Below, one piece after another: positions 8,936-16,143 of a stretch of DNA of 64,000 nucleotides. The DNA is from Methylovulum psychrotolerans (GTDB lineage: Bacteria; Pseudomonadota; Gammaproteobacteria; Methylococcales; Methylomonadaceae). The notes under the pieces were generated by a model. That model saw only the letters and a list, made by a program, of their open reading frames with translations, did not search any database and was not told the DNA's origin. The stretch is taken from contig NZ_PGFZ01000003.1 in NCBI RefSeq assembly GCF_002923755.1, positions 313,356 to 377,355 of the forward strand, in the 5' to 3' direction. A program made the translations under genes and the position numbers. How positions within the stretch are numbered: the stretch's first letter is position 1; each line of letters opens with the position of its first letter.

Positions 8936-9373
8936 ATGCTGACCAACATCGACGGCAATGCGCCGGTAACGTGCAGTAAAAGCCTGCTCATCAACGCCAC
9001 CCCTGCACAGGTTTGGGCGGTGTTAACGGCTATTAACCAATGGCCGGATTGGCAAAGCGGCATTAAACAAGCCCGGCTTAACGGACCGCTGCAAGCCGGC
9101 AGCACGTTTGTCTGGCAAACGGGCGGGGCGACTATCCGCTCCACCCTGCACACGGTCGAGCCTTATAGCCAATTGGGCTGGACAGGCAAAACGATGGGAC
9201 TTTATGCCATCCACAACTGGCATCTTGAGGCCGTCGGTGACCAGACCCAAGTGGCCGTAGAGGAGAGCATGGCTGGCTTATTGGCCACTGTGTTTAAAAA
9301 AACCTTTAACAAAACCTTGGCGAACGGAATGCAGCACTGGCTGGCGCAGCTCAAGCAAGCCTGTGAGCAGTAG
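8936..9373 (+). CDS. SRPBCC-family (START-like) protein
   Basis: The 145-residue product has the helix-grip opening of polyketide-cyclase/START-like proteins (SLLINATPAQVWAVLTAINQWPDWQSGI) and the matching strands GSTFVWQTGGATIRSTLHTV and YAIHNWHLEAV. These proteins bind hydrophobic ligands in a central cavity; the ligand is unknown. It lies 54 bases after dksA and 24 bases before gluQ on the same strand, an unusual insertion in the dksA-gluQ pair. Confidence 0.75.
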   Translation: MLTNIDGNAPVTCSKSLLINATPAQVWAVLTAINQWPDWQSGIKQARLNGPLQAGSTFVWQTGGATIRSTLHTVEPYSQLGWTGKTMGLYAIHNWHLEAVGDQTQVAVEESMAGLLATVFKKTFNKTLANGMQHWLAQLKQACEQ

Positions 9374-9397
9374 CCGGACATAGACCGTCGGTTTCCC

Positions 9398-10276
9398 GTG
9401 TCTGCCGATAAACCTCCCATCATTGGCCGATTTGCGCCCTCGCCCACCGGCCCGTTACATTTAGGCTCGTTGTATACCGCCTTAGCCAGCTTTTTGCAGG
9501 CCCGCAGCCAACAAGGCCGCTGGCTGTTGCGCATTGACGATCTGGACACCCCGCGTAACCGCCCCGATGCCGTGGCGGCCATCCTTAACGCCTTGGATAA
9601 TCTGGGTTTACATTGGGATGGCTCTGTCGTTTACCAAAGCCAACAGCTAGACGCGTATCAGGCCATTTTAGCGCAGCTGGAGCAGCGCGGTTGCCTGTAC
9701 CGTTGCGATTGCAGCCGGAAAATGCTCGGCGGCGAGGCCTATTCGGGGCGTTGCCGTCACCGCCAGATCCCCCCGGACACCGACCATGCCCTGCGCGTAA
9801 CAACCACCAACCAAACCATCCGCTTTACCGATGCCCTGCAAGGGCCGATAGCAGAAGAACTGCTCAGCCCGCACAGCGATTTTATCGTCCGGCGTAAAGA
9901 CCATATCATCGCCTATCAGTTTGCTGTGGTGGTCGATGATTATTTGCAGCAGGTCAACGAAATCGTCCGGGGCTGCGACTTGCTCAGCGCCACGCCCAAG
10001 CAAATCTATCTGCACCAGCTCTTAGGCTACCCTATACCCCGCTACCTGCATGTGCCGGTGCTGGTCGATGCCCAAGGTTACAAACTCAGCAAACAGACCC
10101 TAGCGACCGCCGTTGACACCCGTCATCCGACGGCAGTGCTGTTTACCCTGTTGGCGCTATTACAGCAACAGCCGCCCGTGGCCTTGCAGCAGGCCAGTGT
10201 TACGGAAGTCTTGGCCTGGGCCATTGCCCATTGGCAACCGGAACGGCTCCGCAACCAGCAAAGCTTAGGGGTTTAA
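9398..10276 (+). CDS. gluQ: Glutamyl-Q tRNA(Asp) synthetase
   Basis: The 292-residue truncated glutamyl-tRNA synthetase paralogue lacks the anticodon-binding domain. It has the adenylate motif RFAPSPTGPLHLGS, the zinc-binding cysteines CDCSR and SGRC, and KLSKQ in place of KMSKS. It attaches glutamate to queuosine at position 34 of tRNA-Asp. Translation starts at GTG 9398. Its stop is followed two bases later by the next start codon, indicating translational coupling. Confidence 0.95.
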   Translation: MSADKPPIIGRFAPSPTGPLHLGSLYTALASFLQARSQQGRWLLRIDDLDTPRNRPDAVAAILNALDNLGLHWDGSVVYQSQQLDAYQAILAQLEQRGCLYRCDCSRKMLGGEAYSGRCRHRQIPPDTDHALRVTTTNQTIRFTDALQGPIAEELLSPHSDFIVRRKDHIIAYQFAVVVDDYLQQVNEIVRGCDLLSATPKQIYLHQLLGYPIPRYLHVPVLVDAQGYKLSKQTLATAVDTRHPTAVLFTLLALLQQQPPVALQQASVTEVLAWAIAHWQPERLRNQQSLGV

Positions 10277-10278
10277 GT

Positions 10279-10845
10279 ATGTCGTCACTGGTCGGCCATC
10301 TTGCCTGTGGGGTCGCCGTGTATCTGGCGCAACCCGCCCACCACCGCGCCCCACGCGCTTTATTGCCCGTGCTGGTCTGGCTCGCCATCTGCCCCGATTT
10401 GGATTATCTGGCGTTTTGGCTGTGGCATATCGACTTCCACCCGCGTTTTAGCCATTCTATCGCCTTTGCCGTAGCGACCAGCACCCTAGCGTATTTAGCC
10501 TTGTGGCGGTGGCGCATACCGTTTAGTGTTTTGGCTCTAGCGGCACTCTCGCATCCGCTGTTGGATTTCTTGGTGGGCGTACATCCTGTGCCTTTATGGT
10601 GGCCGTTTAGCCTGCCCGAAGCCCTCTCGCCCATCGGCCTACTGCCCAGCGCGGGCCGCCTCAGTTTTAATAATGCCTATTTATGGCGCAACCTGTTCAT
10701 CGAATGCGGCGTATTGCTGCCTGTTCTCGGCGTATTGGTCGCTAGGGCACGGGGCTACCGCATCCGCACCGCGCCGTTGGGTGTGTGGCTGGTATTGCCT
10801 TTGTTTGTTGGCTGTTTGTGGTGGTCGTTAAGTTTGCATCGTTGA
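10279..10845 (+). CDS. Membrane-bound metal-dependent hydrolase-like protein (YdjM/DUF457 type)
   Basis: The product has 188 residues with four to five hydrophobic helices. The conserved polar residues of the YdjM group sit at membrane edges: an early His (VGHLACG), a DLDYL motif (ICPDLDYLAF), FSHSIAFA and SHPLLDFLVG. The family is predicted to be a membrane metallohydrolase of unknown substrate. The ATG at 10279 directly follows the gluQ stop, which supports this start over an in-frame ATG inside gluQ. Confidence 0.75.
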   Translation: MSSLVGHLACGVAVYLAQPAHHRAPRALLPVLVWLAICPDLDYLAFWLWHIDFHPRFSHSIAFAVATSTLAYLALWRWRIPFSVLALAALSHPLLDFLVGVHPVPLWWPFSLPEALSPIGLLPSAGRLSFNNAYLWRNLFIECGVLLPVLGVLVARARGYRIRTAPLGVWLVLPLFVGCLWWSLSLHR

Positions 10846-11014
10846 TGCTGATTAAATGGATGGGCATCAGCAAGCGGCAAGCGTAAGGTAAACCGCGAAG
10901 TTGAGCATTGCTATCTGGATGTGATTATTTCCGTTATGAGTGTGCAGACAAATGATTATCCGCTCCCCATAATCCGATATAATTAGTAATTAATCATTCC
11001 CTTTGGTGGCTGTG

Positions 11015-11601
11015 ATGGCTATAGCGATACTTGATAGCGGTACAGCCCATTTTGTTAACAATGAAGATGTGGCTGAAAAACTGGAAGCTGTAACGCCCCT
11101 ATTATTTGAGATTTTAAGTGGTTTGCATGGCTTTCAGCTTCCGGTAAATAATCCTGTTTTTCTTAGAAAAAAAAGCAGGCTCAGCTAACAAAGCAACATT
11201 TTTCTGTTCCGGGCAGGAAGATTACCTTATTTGAACACCCGCTTGGATTTGCTTTTGATGTTTGCGGTTTGTTGACGGTTATAAGAATGCCATGCTCATG
11301 GCTGGCGTTTACAGAAAATGCCGCATGGAATAAAGCAATGCAGGAATGTTTAAACTGCATTGCCGAAGTATTCATGGCAAAAACTATCGCCTATGTTCCT
11401 GACAGCATCACTGGGGCATCTGGGTGCTTAGATTTAATTTATTCTTATCAGAAAAAGCCATTGTCAATACAGGATATTATTAATTATCTTAAAGAAAATG
11501 GTGATGGCGGTTACTTAATTAAGACAAGAATGCTTGATGGTGAGAACGATATAGAGATAAAAATGCAATGCGACATTATTAAAGATAGGCTGCTGTTTTA
11601 A
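11015..11601 (+). pseudogene. Hypothetical protein split by a -1 frameshift in an A8 tract
   Basis: Two overlapping frames read as one protein if the ribosome, or an ancestral extra base, shifts at the eight-A run at 11167-11174. Frame one runs from ATG 11015 (MAIAILDSGTAHFV) to a stop at 11188. Shifting -1 within AGA-AAA-AAA continues as KQAQLTKQHFSVPG and through to 11601, about 195 residues in total. The run is a textbook slippery context, so programmed frameshifting, phase variation, decay or sequencing error are all possible. I do not recognise the protein. The acidic N-terminus and the SUKH-type neighbour suggest an effector/immunity setting. Confidence 0.6.
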
Positions 11602-11650
11602 ATTTAAATGCCATTACCGATAGGGTGATGGAAGCTACCAAAATCGGCTA

Positions 11651-12786
11651 ATGTCTCTGGGAAATAAAAACTGGCAAATGGTGATGGTTATTTATCTTGT
11701 CAGTCTGTGGGGTTGCCAAGAAAATAATAGCAAAAATCAATTGGAACTAAAGCGTAAGGCAGACAATATGACAATTACCCATCAGCATTCGGGATACACG
11801 GCAGGGCCAAACCAATGGCAGGCGTTTCTGTCGTGCTGGTACAAAGCTTACCAGCGTCGGTATCAGGTATTGCTTTCGGAAAGCCCGGATTATCCTGAGC
11901 TGCCTATTTTAAGTAAATATGGCCTGGAACCTGCGCAACAACAAGTCACCGGAGATATTAACGAAGCTATCGATAAGCTTGAAATGTCACTGGGCACAAC
12001 CTTACCGAAATCTTACAAGGATTTTTTGCTGGCTTACCAGCCCCCACTGTTTGAACCTAATGTAGTCTATGGATGGGCTGCGGCCATTGGCCTATATGCC
12101 CCGGTGCAAGTAGGCCGCGCGGGTATATTAGAACCTGAATTGGTAGGGATCTATGAAGAAATTGCCCAAAAAGAAAAGGGGAGTCGCTATTTTTGCGAAA
12201 GATTGCTTCGGCATCCTTGCCGGTCAATCAGCAAAAATCACGCGACCGCTTATGCCTTCGGCTGCCCCAGCCGTCCTGGTCACTCGCTCGCCACCCAACA
12301 AGGGGTGGCTCACATGCTCTCCAATGACTCGACGCGATTTCGTATAGCCTGCATTTTCACTTCCGCTTCGCTTCGTGAAAACTCAGGCACTATCGCTTCT
12401 GGGGACTACTCGACTCCTGTCTCGCAGCGATGGAGTTCATGGACATAGAGGCGACCGATGAAGACTATTTTGTTTATGGCATAGAGCAAGATTCTGTCAC
12501 GGGCAGAACCCATTACCTGCGTGATGCGATTGTGGTTGGCAAATATGAGGATGACAGTTCCGCACTCATTTTACTCTATCCGCAAGTCAAGACCGCAGAC
12601 GGGGAGATGGAGGCGACGATACTCTATCACGCAGGACAATTTCGCGCCCCTTCATTTGCCGAACTGATGCGTCAGCTCAGTTTTTATGAAACTCAAGACA
12701 TTACCCATGTGCCGCCGTATTCCCAACAATTATTGCAAGGCACTTGTGCCGACAAATTGCCGATGGTTAATGTCTGGTGGAAATGA
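11651..12786 (+). pseudogene. SMI1/KNR4 (SUKH)-like immunity gene split by a 254-bp insertion
   Basis: Removing 12176-12429 restores one frame of 293 codons. The upstream part (11651-12175) has a lipoprotein-like start (SLWGC) and the SUKH motif IDKLEMSLGTTLPKSYKDFLLAYQ. The downstream part (12430-12786) has the second SUKH half: DEDYFVYGIEQDS, ALILLYPQVKTADGEMEA and APSFAELMRQL. As it stands, the upstream frame runs through the insert and stops at 12448, giving a chimeric 265-residue ORF. SUKH proteins usually neutralise secreted or contact-dependent nuclease toxins; no cognate toxin is visible here. An internal ATG at 11768 is an alternative start if the lipoprotein signal is not real. Confidence 0.75.
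12176..12429 (+). mobile_element. 254-bp non-autonomous element, copy 1 (in the SUKH gene)
   Basis: The block begins AAGGGGAGTCGC and ends CTGTCTCGCAGCG. A copy of the same length, with no difference that I noticed on reading, lies on the other strand at 25561-25814. Ends were set by restoring the SUKH frame here and the MazF frame there; both give exactly 254 bp. No target duplication is evident. Internal hairpins include GCCACCC/GGGTGGC and TTTTCAC/GTGAAAA. The sense frame is free of stops across its whole length. Confidence 0.85.
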
Positions 12787-12888
12787 TACTTGGCTTGATA
12801 ATGCCGTGGCGTATCCGGTCAGAAAAGGTCTGCCATTATTTAGTGTTTTTCTGTTTGAGGTAACGAAAGCCTTAAACGAGAAGGTATT

Positions 12889-13359
12889 ATGCAAAACCCA
12901 CTGATTAAAACTGGGATTGAATGTGTTCCGGCAGTTGAATGGGTAAAAATACGCCCTGAAATGTATTGGGGTACTTTACAGCCTAAAGCAAGCGACGCGC
13001 TGCAAGGCATGGTCGAACAGCTAGCGGTATTGGGGTGCGATGATATTAAAACCTTGATTGCAGGGGATTGGTACTATGTCGGTAGCCGCCATGATTGGCT
13101 TAAATCAGGTTTGGATAAAGCGCAAACGTTAGAAAACTTGTTTGGACGCAGCTATGGTTTTCCTGAAGCTGGAGAAACTGCTTTGCGTACGGAGTTTTTT
13201 CTTAGCATCTTCGCTGAAAATCTGTTGGTGTGGCGCAATCAGCGTTTAACCAACATCAAAGGCGAATATACTGTAGAGCAGCGGCGGCAATTAGAAGCTA
13301 ATTTTTATGATGGGGTTGCCGTGGCGTTTAACGGCAATGTCTACGAAACGAATGCTTAA
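12889..13359 (+). CDS. Hypothetical protein with GyrB-like RPEMYWG motif
   Basis: This 156-residue protein is of a family I cannot name. Near the N-terminus it has VEWVKIRPEMYWGTLQPKASDALQ, reminiscent of the VRKRPGMYIG segment that opens GHKL ATPases such as GyrB, but no ATP-binding N-box follows. It sits between a broken SUKH gene and a Fic gene in a strand-aligned accessory cluster, so an immunity or antitoxin function is possible but unproven. A GAGAAGG sequence before the ATG is a plausible ribosome-binding site. Confidence 0.55.
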   Translation: MQNPLIKTGIECVPAVEWVKIRPEMYWGTLQPKASDALQGMVEQLAVLGCDDIKTLIAGDWYYVGSRHDWLKSGLDKAQTLENLFGRSYGFPEAGETALRTEFFLSIFAENLLVWRNQRLTNIKGEYTVEQRRQLEANFYDGVAVAFNGNVYETNA

Positions 13360-13418
13360 TACGAAAAATCCTGCCGCCAACAATCTCTAGCATCAAACAG
13401 CAGCTAAGTGAGAATAAA

Positions 13419-14420
13419 ATGACAGAAAACAACGATAACGCCATTATTATTTATGCACTGGACGGAGACCAAGCACAGGTTGCAGTGCAACTGCGTGCAG
13501 AAACTATTTGGTTATCGCAAGCGCAAATGGCGACTTTATTTGATAAAGATAGCGATACGATTGGTTTGCATCTCAAAAATATTTACCAATCTGGCGAGTT
13601 AGAGGAATCGGCAACTACCGAGAAATCCTCGGTAGTTCAACAAGAGGGCAAGCGGAAAGTTAAAAGAATTATCAATGTTTATAATCTGGATGCCATTATT
13701 TCCGTCGGCTACCGCGTCAATTCCAAAAAAGGCACGCAATTCCGCATTTGGGCAAATAACATTCTCAAACAATACCTGATCCAAGGCTACGCGCTGAATG
13801 AAGAAAAATTAAAAGCGCAACAGGAAAAATTAGCGGATTTAAAACAGGCGATTGCCTTGTCTTCGCGCTTGTTTCACAGCAAGGATTTGTCGGGCAGCGA
13901 ATCCCAAGGCATTTTGGCGATATTGGCAAAATACAGCCACGCCCTGACGGTGTTGGACGACTACGACCATCAGCGTTTGCAAGTTGAAGGCACACAGGTC
14001 TTAGCACACCCTAAAATCAGCTACGAAGAAGCGATACAGCAAATTTGGCTGTGGCGTGAAAAAGAAAATCTGAGCGGCTTGTTTGGCAATGAAAAAGACC
14101 ATTCTTTCAAAAGCTCCTTAGCCACCATTTACCAAACCTTCGGCGCAACGGAGTTGTATCCCAGTATTGAGGAAAAAGCCGCTAATCTGTTGTATTTTAT
14201 TGTTAAAAACCACTCGTTCAGTGACGGTAACAAACGCATTGCGGCGGCTATTTTTGCTTGGTTTTTAGAACGCCATGCGTATTTGTATAACGCCGAAGGG
14301 GAGAAGCGGGTAGCCGATAACGCCTTGGTGGCGTTTACCTTATTGATAGCCGAAAGCAAACCCGACGAAAAAGAAACGATTGTTAAGGTCATCATTAACT
14401 TAATTAATGATAAAAATTAA
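13419..14420 (+). CDS. RhuM-type DNA-binding/Fic-domain fusion protein
   Basis: The product has 333 residues. The N-terminal half is a RhuM (virulence RhuM/KilA-N-like) domain: TIWLSQAQMATLFDKDSDTIGLHLKNIY, then NLDAIISVGYRVNSKKGTQFRIWAN. After a coiled-coil linker, the C-terminal third is a Fic/Doc domain with the active-site loop HSFSDGNKRIAAA near residue 267, the Doc-like DGNKR version of HPFxDGNGR. Such proteins can AMPylate or phosphorylate targets; a DNA-binding-Fic fusion may be a self-contained toxin/regulator. The ORF is intact. No separate inhibitor gene is obvious. Confidence 0.85.
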   Translation: MTENNDNAIIIYALDGDQAQVAVQLRAETIWLSQAQMATLFDKDSDTIGLHLKNIYQSGELEESATTEKSSVVQQEGKRKVKRIINVYNLDAIISVGYRVNSKKGTQFRIWANNILKQYLIQGYALNEEKLKAQQEKLADLKQAIALSSRLFHSKDLSGSESQGILAILAKYSHALTVLDDYDHQRLQVEGTQVLAHPKISYEEAIQQIWLWREKENLSGLFGNEKDHSFKSSLATIYQTFGATELYPSIEEKAANLLYFIVKNHSFSDGNKRIAAAIFAWFLERHAYLYNAEGEKRVADNALVAFTLLIAESKPDEKETIVKVIINLINDKN

Positions 14421-14509
14421 TGGGGCATATAGATGCCACCACTCATTAAGCGACACAGAGACAGGCCAACCTGAGATTTTGGGTTAGGCGCGAGGTTAAA
14501 GCCCTCGGC

Positions 14510-14620
14510 AATAGCTAAAGGCCATTGCACTCCACTGAGAGGCCGCCGTGAACGGAGTACAATGGTCTTTAGCCATTGCACGATGGCCTAACCGTGTGTG
14601 CTAACCTTTAGCCGGTCTTT
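14510..14620. repeat. Imperfect palindromic intergenic repeat, related to a block at 50.5 kb
   Basis: The arms GCTAAAGGCCATTGCACTCC and GGAGTACAATGGTCTTTAGC are imperfect inverted repeats around a GC-rich centre. The right side continues with TTGCACGATGGCCTAACCGTG, which recurs with few changes at about 50537-50557. This lies in the 245-bp gap between the Fic gene and the small antitoxin-like gene. It could act as a terminator or be a REP-like element. Confidence 0.55.
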
Positions 14621-14665
14621 TGCTCAACGCCGGACTCTAATATGTATCAAATACCGTAGGAGATT

Positions 14666-14944
14666 ATGATGCAACCACAAAATGCAACAGCAGCCCATAG
14701 CCTATATGTGCTTTATGAAAGCTTATCCGATGAAACACAGCAATTGTTTTTGCAAGAATTATTAACCAAACAAGCGGAAAAAGTGCAGGCATCATTAAAA
14801 CAAAGCAGGCAGTCAAGCAAAACACCAGCAGACAGCCATAACCGCTTTGCTGATATATGCGGTATTTTGACTTCCGAAAAAAGCGTATCGCTTGAAGAGA
14901 TGGAACGGGCTATTGCTCTGCAAGGCGTGGAGCGGTCGGTTTAA
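14666..14944 (+). CDS. Small antitoxin-like protein upstream of a truncated PIN gene
   Basis: The 92-residue protein is helical and charged, with a long Gln/Lys-rich central helix (LLTKQAEKVQASLKQ) and an acidic tail ending EEMERAIALQG. I do not recognise a named domain. It has a good ribosome-binding site (TAGGAG), and its stop overlaps the next ATG (TAATG). That next gene begins like a VapC PIN toxin. Size and arrangement fit the antitoxin of a type II pair. Confidence 0.65.
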   Translation: MMQPQNATAAHSLYVLYESLSDETQQLFLQELLTKQAEKVQASLKQSRQSSKTPADSHNRFADICGILTSEKSVSLEEMERAIALQGVERSV

Positions 14945-14994
14945 TGATTGCAATTGACACCAATGTATCAAGCAGGTGTGCATATATCTTTTAA
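14944..14994 (+). pseudogene. vapC-like PIN toxin gene truncated by a repeat
   Basis: The frame begins ATG at 14944, overlapping the antitoxin-like stop, and reads MIAIDTNV, the exact opening of VapC PIN-domain ribonucleases, including the first catalytic Asp. After eight codons it runs into family A repeat sequence and stops at 14994. The rest of the toxin is absent: a partial repeat and then the end of arsS follow. Confidence 0.7.
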
Positions 14995-15018
14995 CATTGT
15001 TATCTCTGAAACCCCCTC
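14964..15018. repeat. Family A repeat, partial copy 2
   Basis: GCAGGTGTGCATATATCTT and TTTAACATTGTTATCTCT match the left end of copy 1 at 1462-1505, followed by ACCCCCTCCC. The right half is missing and the arsS coding end begins immediately. The junction suggests a deletion between this copy and the arsS region. Confidence 0.75.
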
Positions 15019-15021
15019 CCA

Positions 15022-15975
15022 TCAAACAATCGCCCCCCCGCAACTGCTCCCTTGCCCCGCCGTGCAGCCATAGCAATGCTGTAAGGTATGGATGGGCTGA
15101 TCCAATAAATCCGCTACCGCGCTGATATGCACGGGCTGTTGTGCCGTGCCTAAGGGCAATTTAAGCATTTGGTTAAAATCACAGTCATAAACAAAACCCT
15201 GCCAATCGACGCTTAAGGTATTTTTGCACATCACCTGCGCCAAGGCTTTAGGGTTGTAGTGGTCTTTCAGCAAGGCCATGTAGCTATCGAACTGGCCGTG
15301 GCTGAGCAAGACGCTGCCGAAACGTTGGATAGGCAGGTTGGCGAGGGCGAATAAGCGGTTAAAGACGATGCCGTAATGGGCGGCTAAATGCTGTTTATAG
15401 GCGAGTTCCAAGGCTTGTTGCGGCGGCGGCAGGCTGGCCCCTTGCGGGTTGAAGACTAGATTTAGCACGAGGCCGCTGTCGGTTTGCCCATAGCCTAGGG
15501 CATTGAGTTGGCGCAGGGCGCTAATGCTGGCGTTAAACGTGCCTTTGCCGCGTTGTTTATCGACATTATCTTCCAGATAACAGGGCAGGGAGGCGACAAT
15601 TTGCACTTGTTGGTCGGCCAAAAATGCCGCCATGTCGGTGTAGCCTTCTTCCAATAACACCACCAGATTGCAGCGGTCGATGACGGTTACGCCTTGGGCG
15701 CGGGCGGTGCTGACCAGGCGTTTAAAGTGCGGGTGTAATTCGGGTGCGCCGCCAGTCAGATCCAAGGTATGCAGGTGCTGGCGCTCAAGCAAGGCCAGTA
15801 CCTGCGCGATGGTGTCCTCGTCCATCATTTCGGTGCGCTTAGGGCCGGCGTTGACGTGGCAGTGTGTGCAACTGAGGTTGCAGCGGTAGCCGAGGTTGAC
15901 TTGCAGTATCTCCAAACGGTTGCGGCGCAGGGGCGGAAAGTCGCTGTTTTGTAAGTAGGGCAGGGTATCGAGCAT
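15022..15975 (-). CDS. arsS: ArsS-type radical SAM/Cys-rich protein (arsenosugar biosynthesis family)
   Basis: The product has 317 residues. The radical SAM cluster motif CNLSCTHC lies near residue 32 after QVNLGYR, followed by the SAM-binding LDLTGGAPELHP. The C-terminal domain is Cys-rich, with MCKNTLSVDWQGFVYDCDFNQ and the terminal CYGCTAGQGSSCGG. This matches the ArsS family, which adds a deoxyadenosyl group to dimethylarsenite in arsenosugar synthesis. No arsM methyltransferase is adjacent, so the substrate role here is assigned from family alone. Its last codons abut the partial repeat downstream, but the protein looks complete. Confidence 0.85.
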   Translation of the reverse strand: MLDTLPYLQNSDFPPLRRNRLEILQVNLGYRCNLSCTHCHVNAGPKRTEMMDEDTIAQVLALLERQHLHTLDLTGGAPELHPHFKRLVSTARAQGVTVIDRCNLVVLLEEGYTDMAAFLADQQVQIVASLPCYLEDNVDKQRGKGTFNASISALRQLNALGYGQTDSGLVLNLVFNPQGASLPPPQQALELAYKQHLAAHYGIVFNRLFALANLPIQRFGSVLLSHGQFDSYMALLKDHYNPKALAQVMCKNTLSVDWQGFVYDCDFNQMLKLPLGTAQQPVHISAVADLLDQPIHTLQHCYGCTAGQGSSCGGAIV

Positions 15976-16143
15976 AAGCGCTTAGGAACGTGCATGAAAT
16001 AAAATCTGTTGAACAGGCGAAAGTACGGCAACCCTCTCCCAGCCTACCCCTTGCCAGGGGCAGGGGTATTTTTCCCCTGATTTTTGCCTGTACGACGGGG
16101 GAAGGCATTTGCTCCCTCCCCTGCGAAGGGGAGGGCTGGGGTG

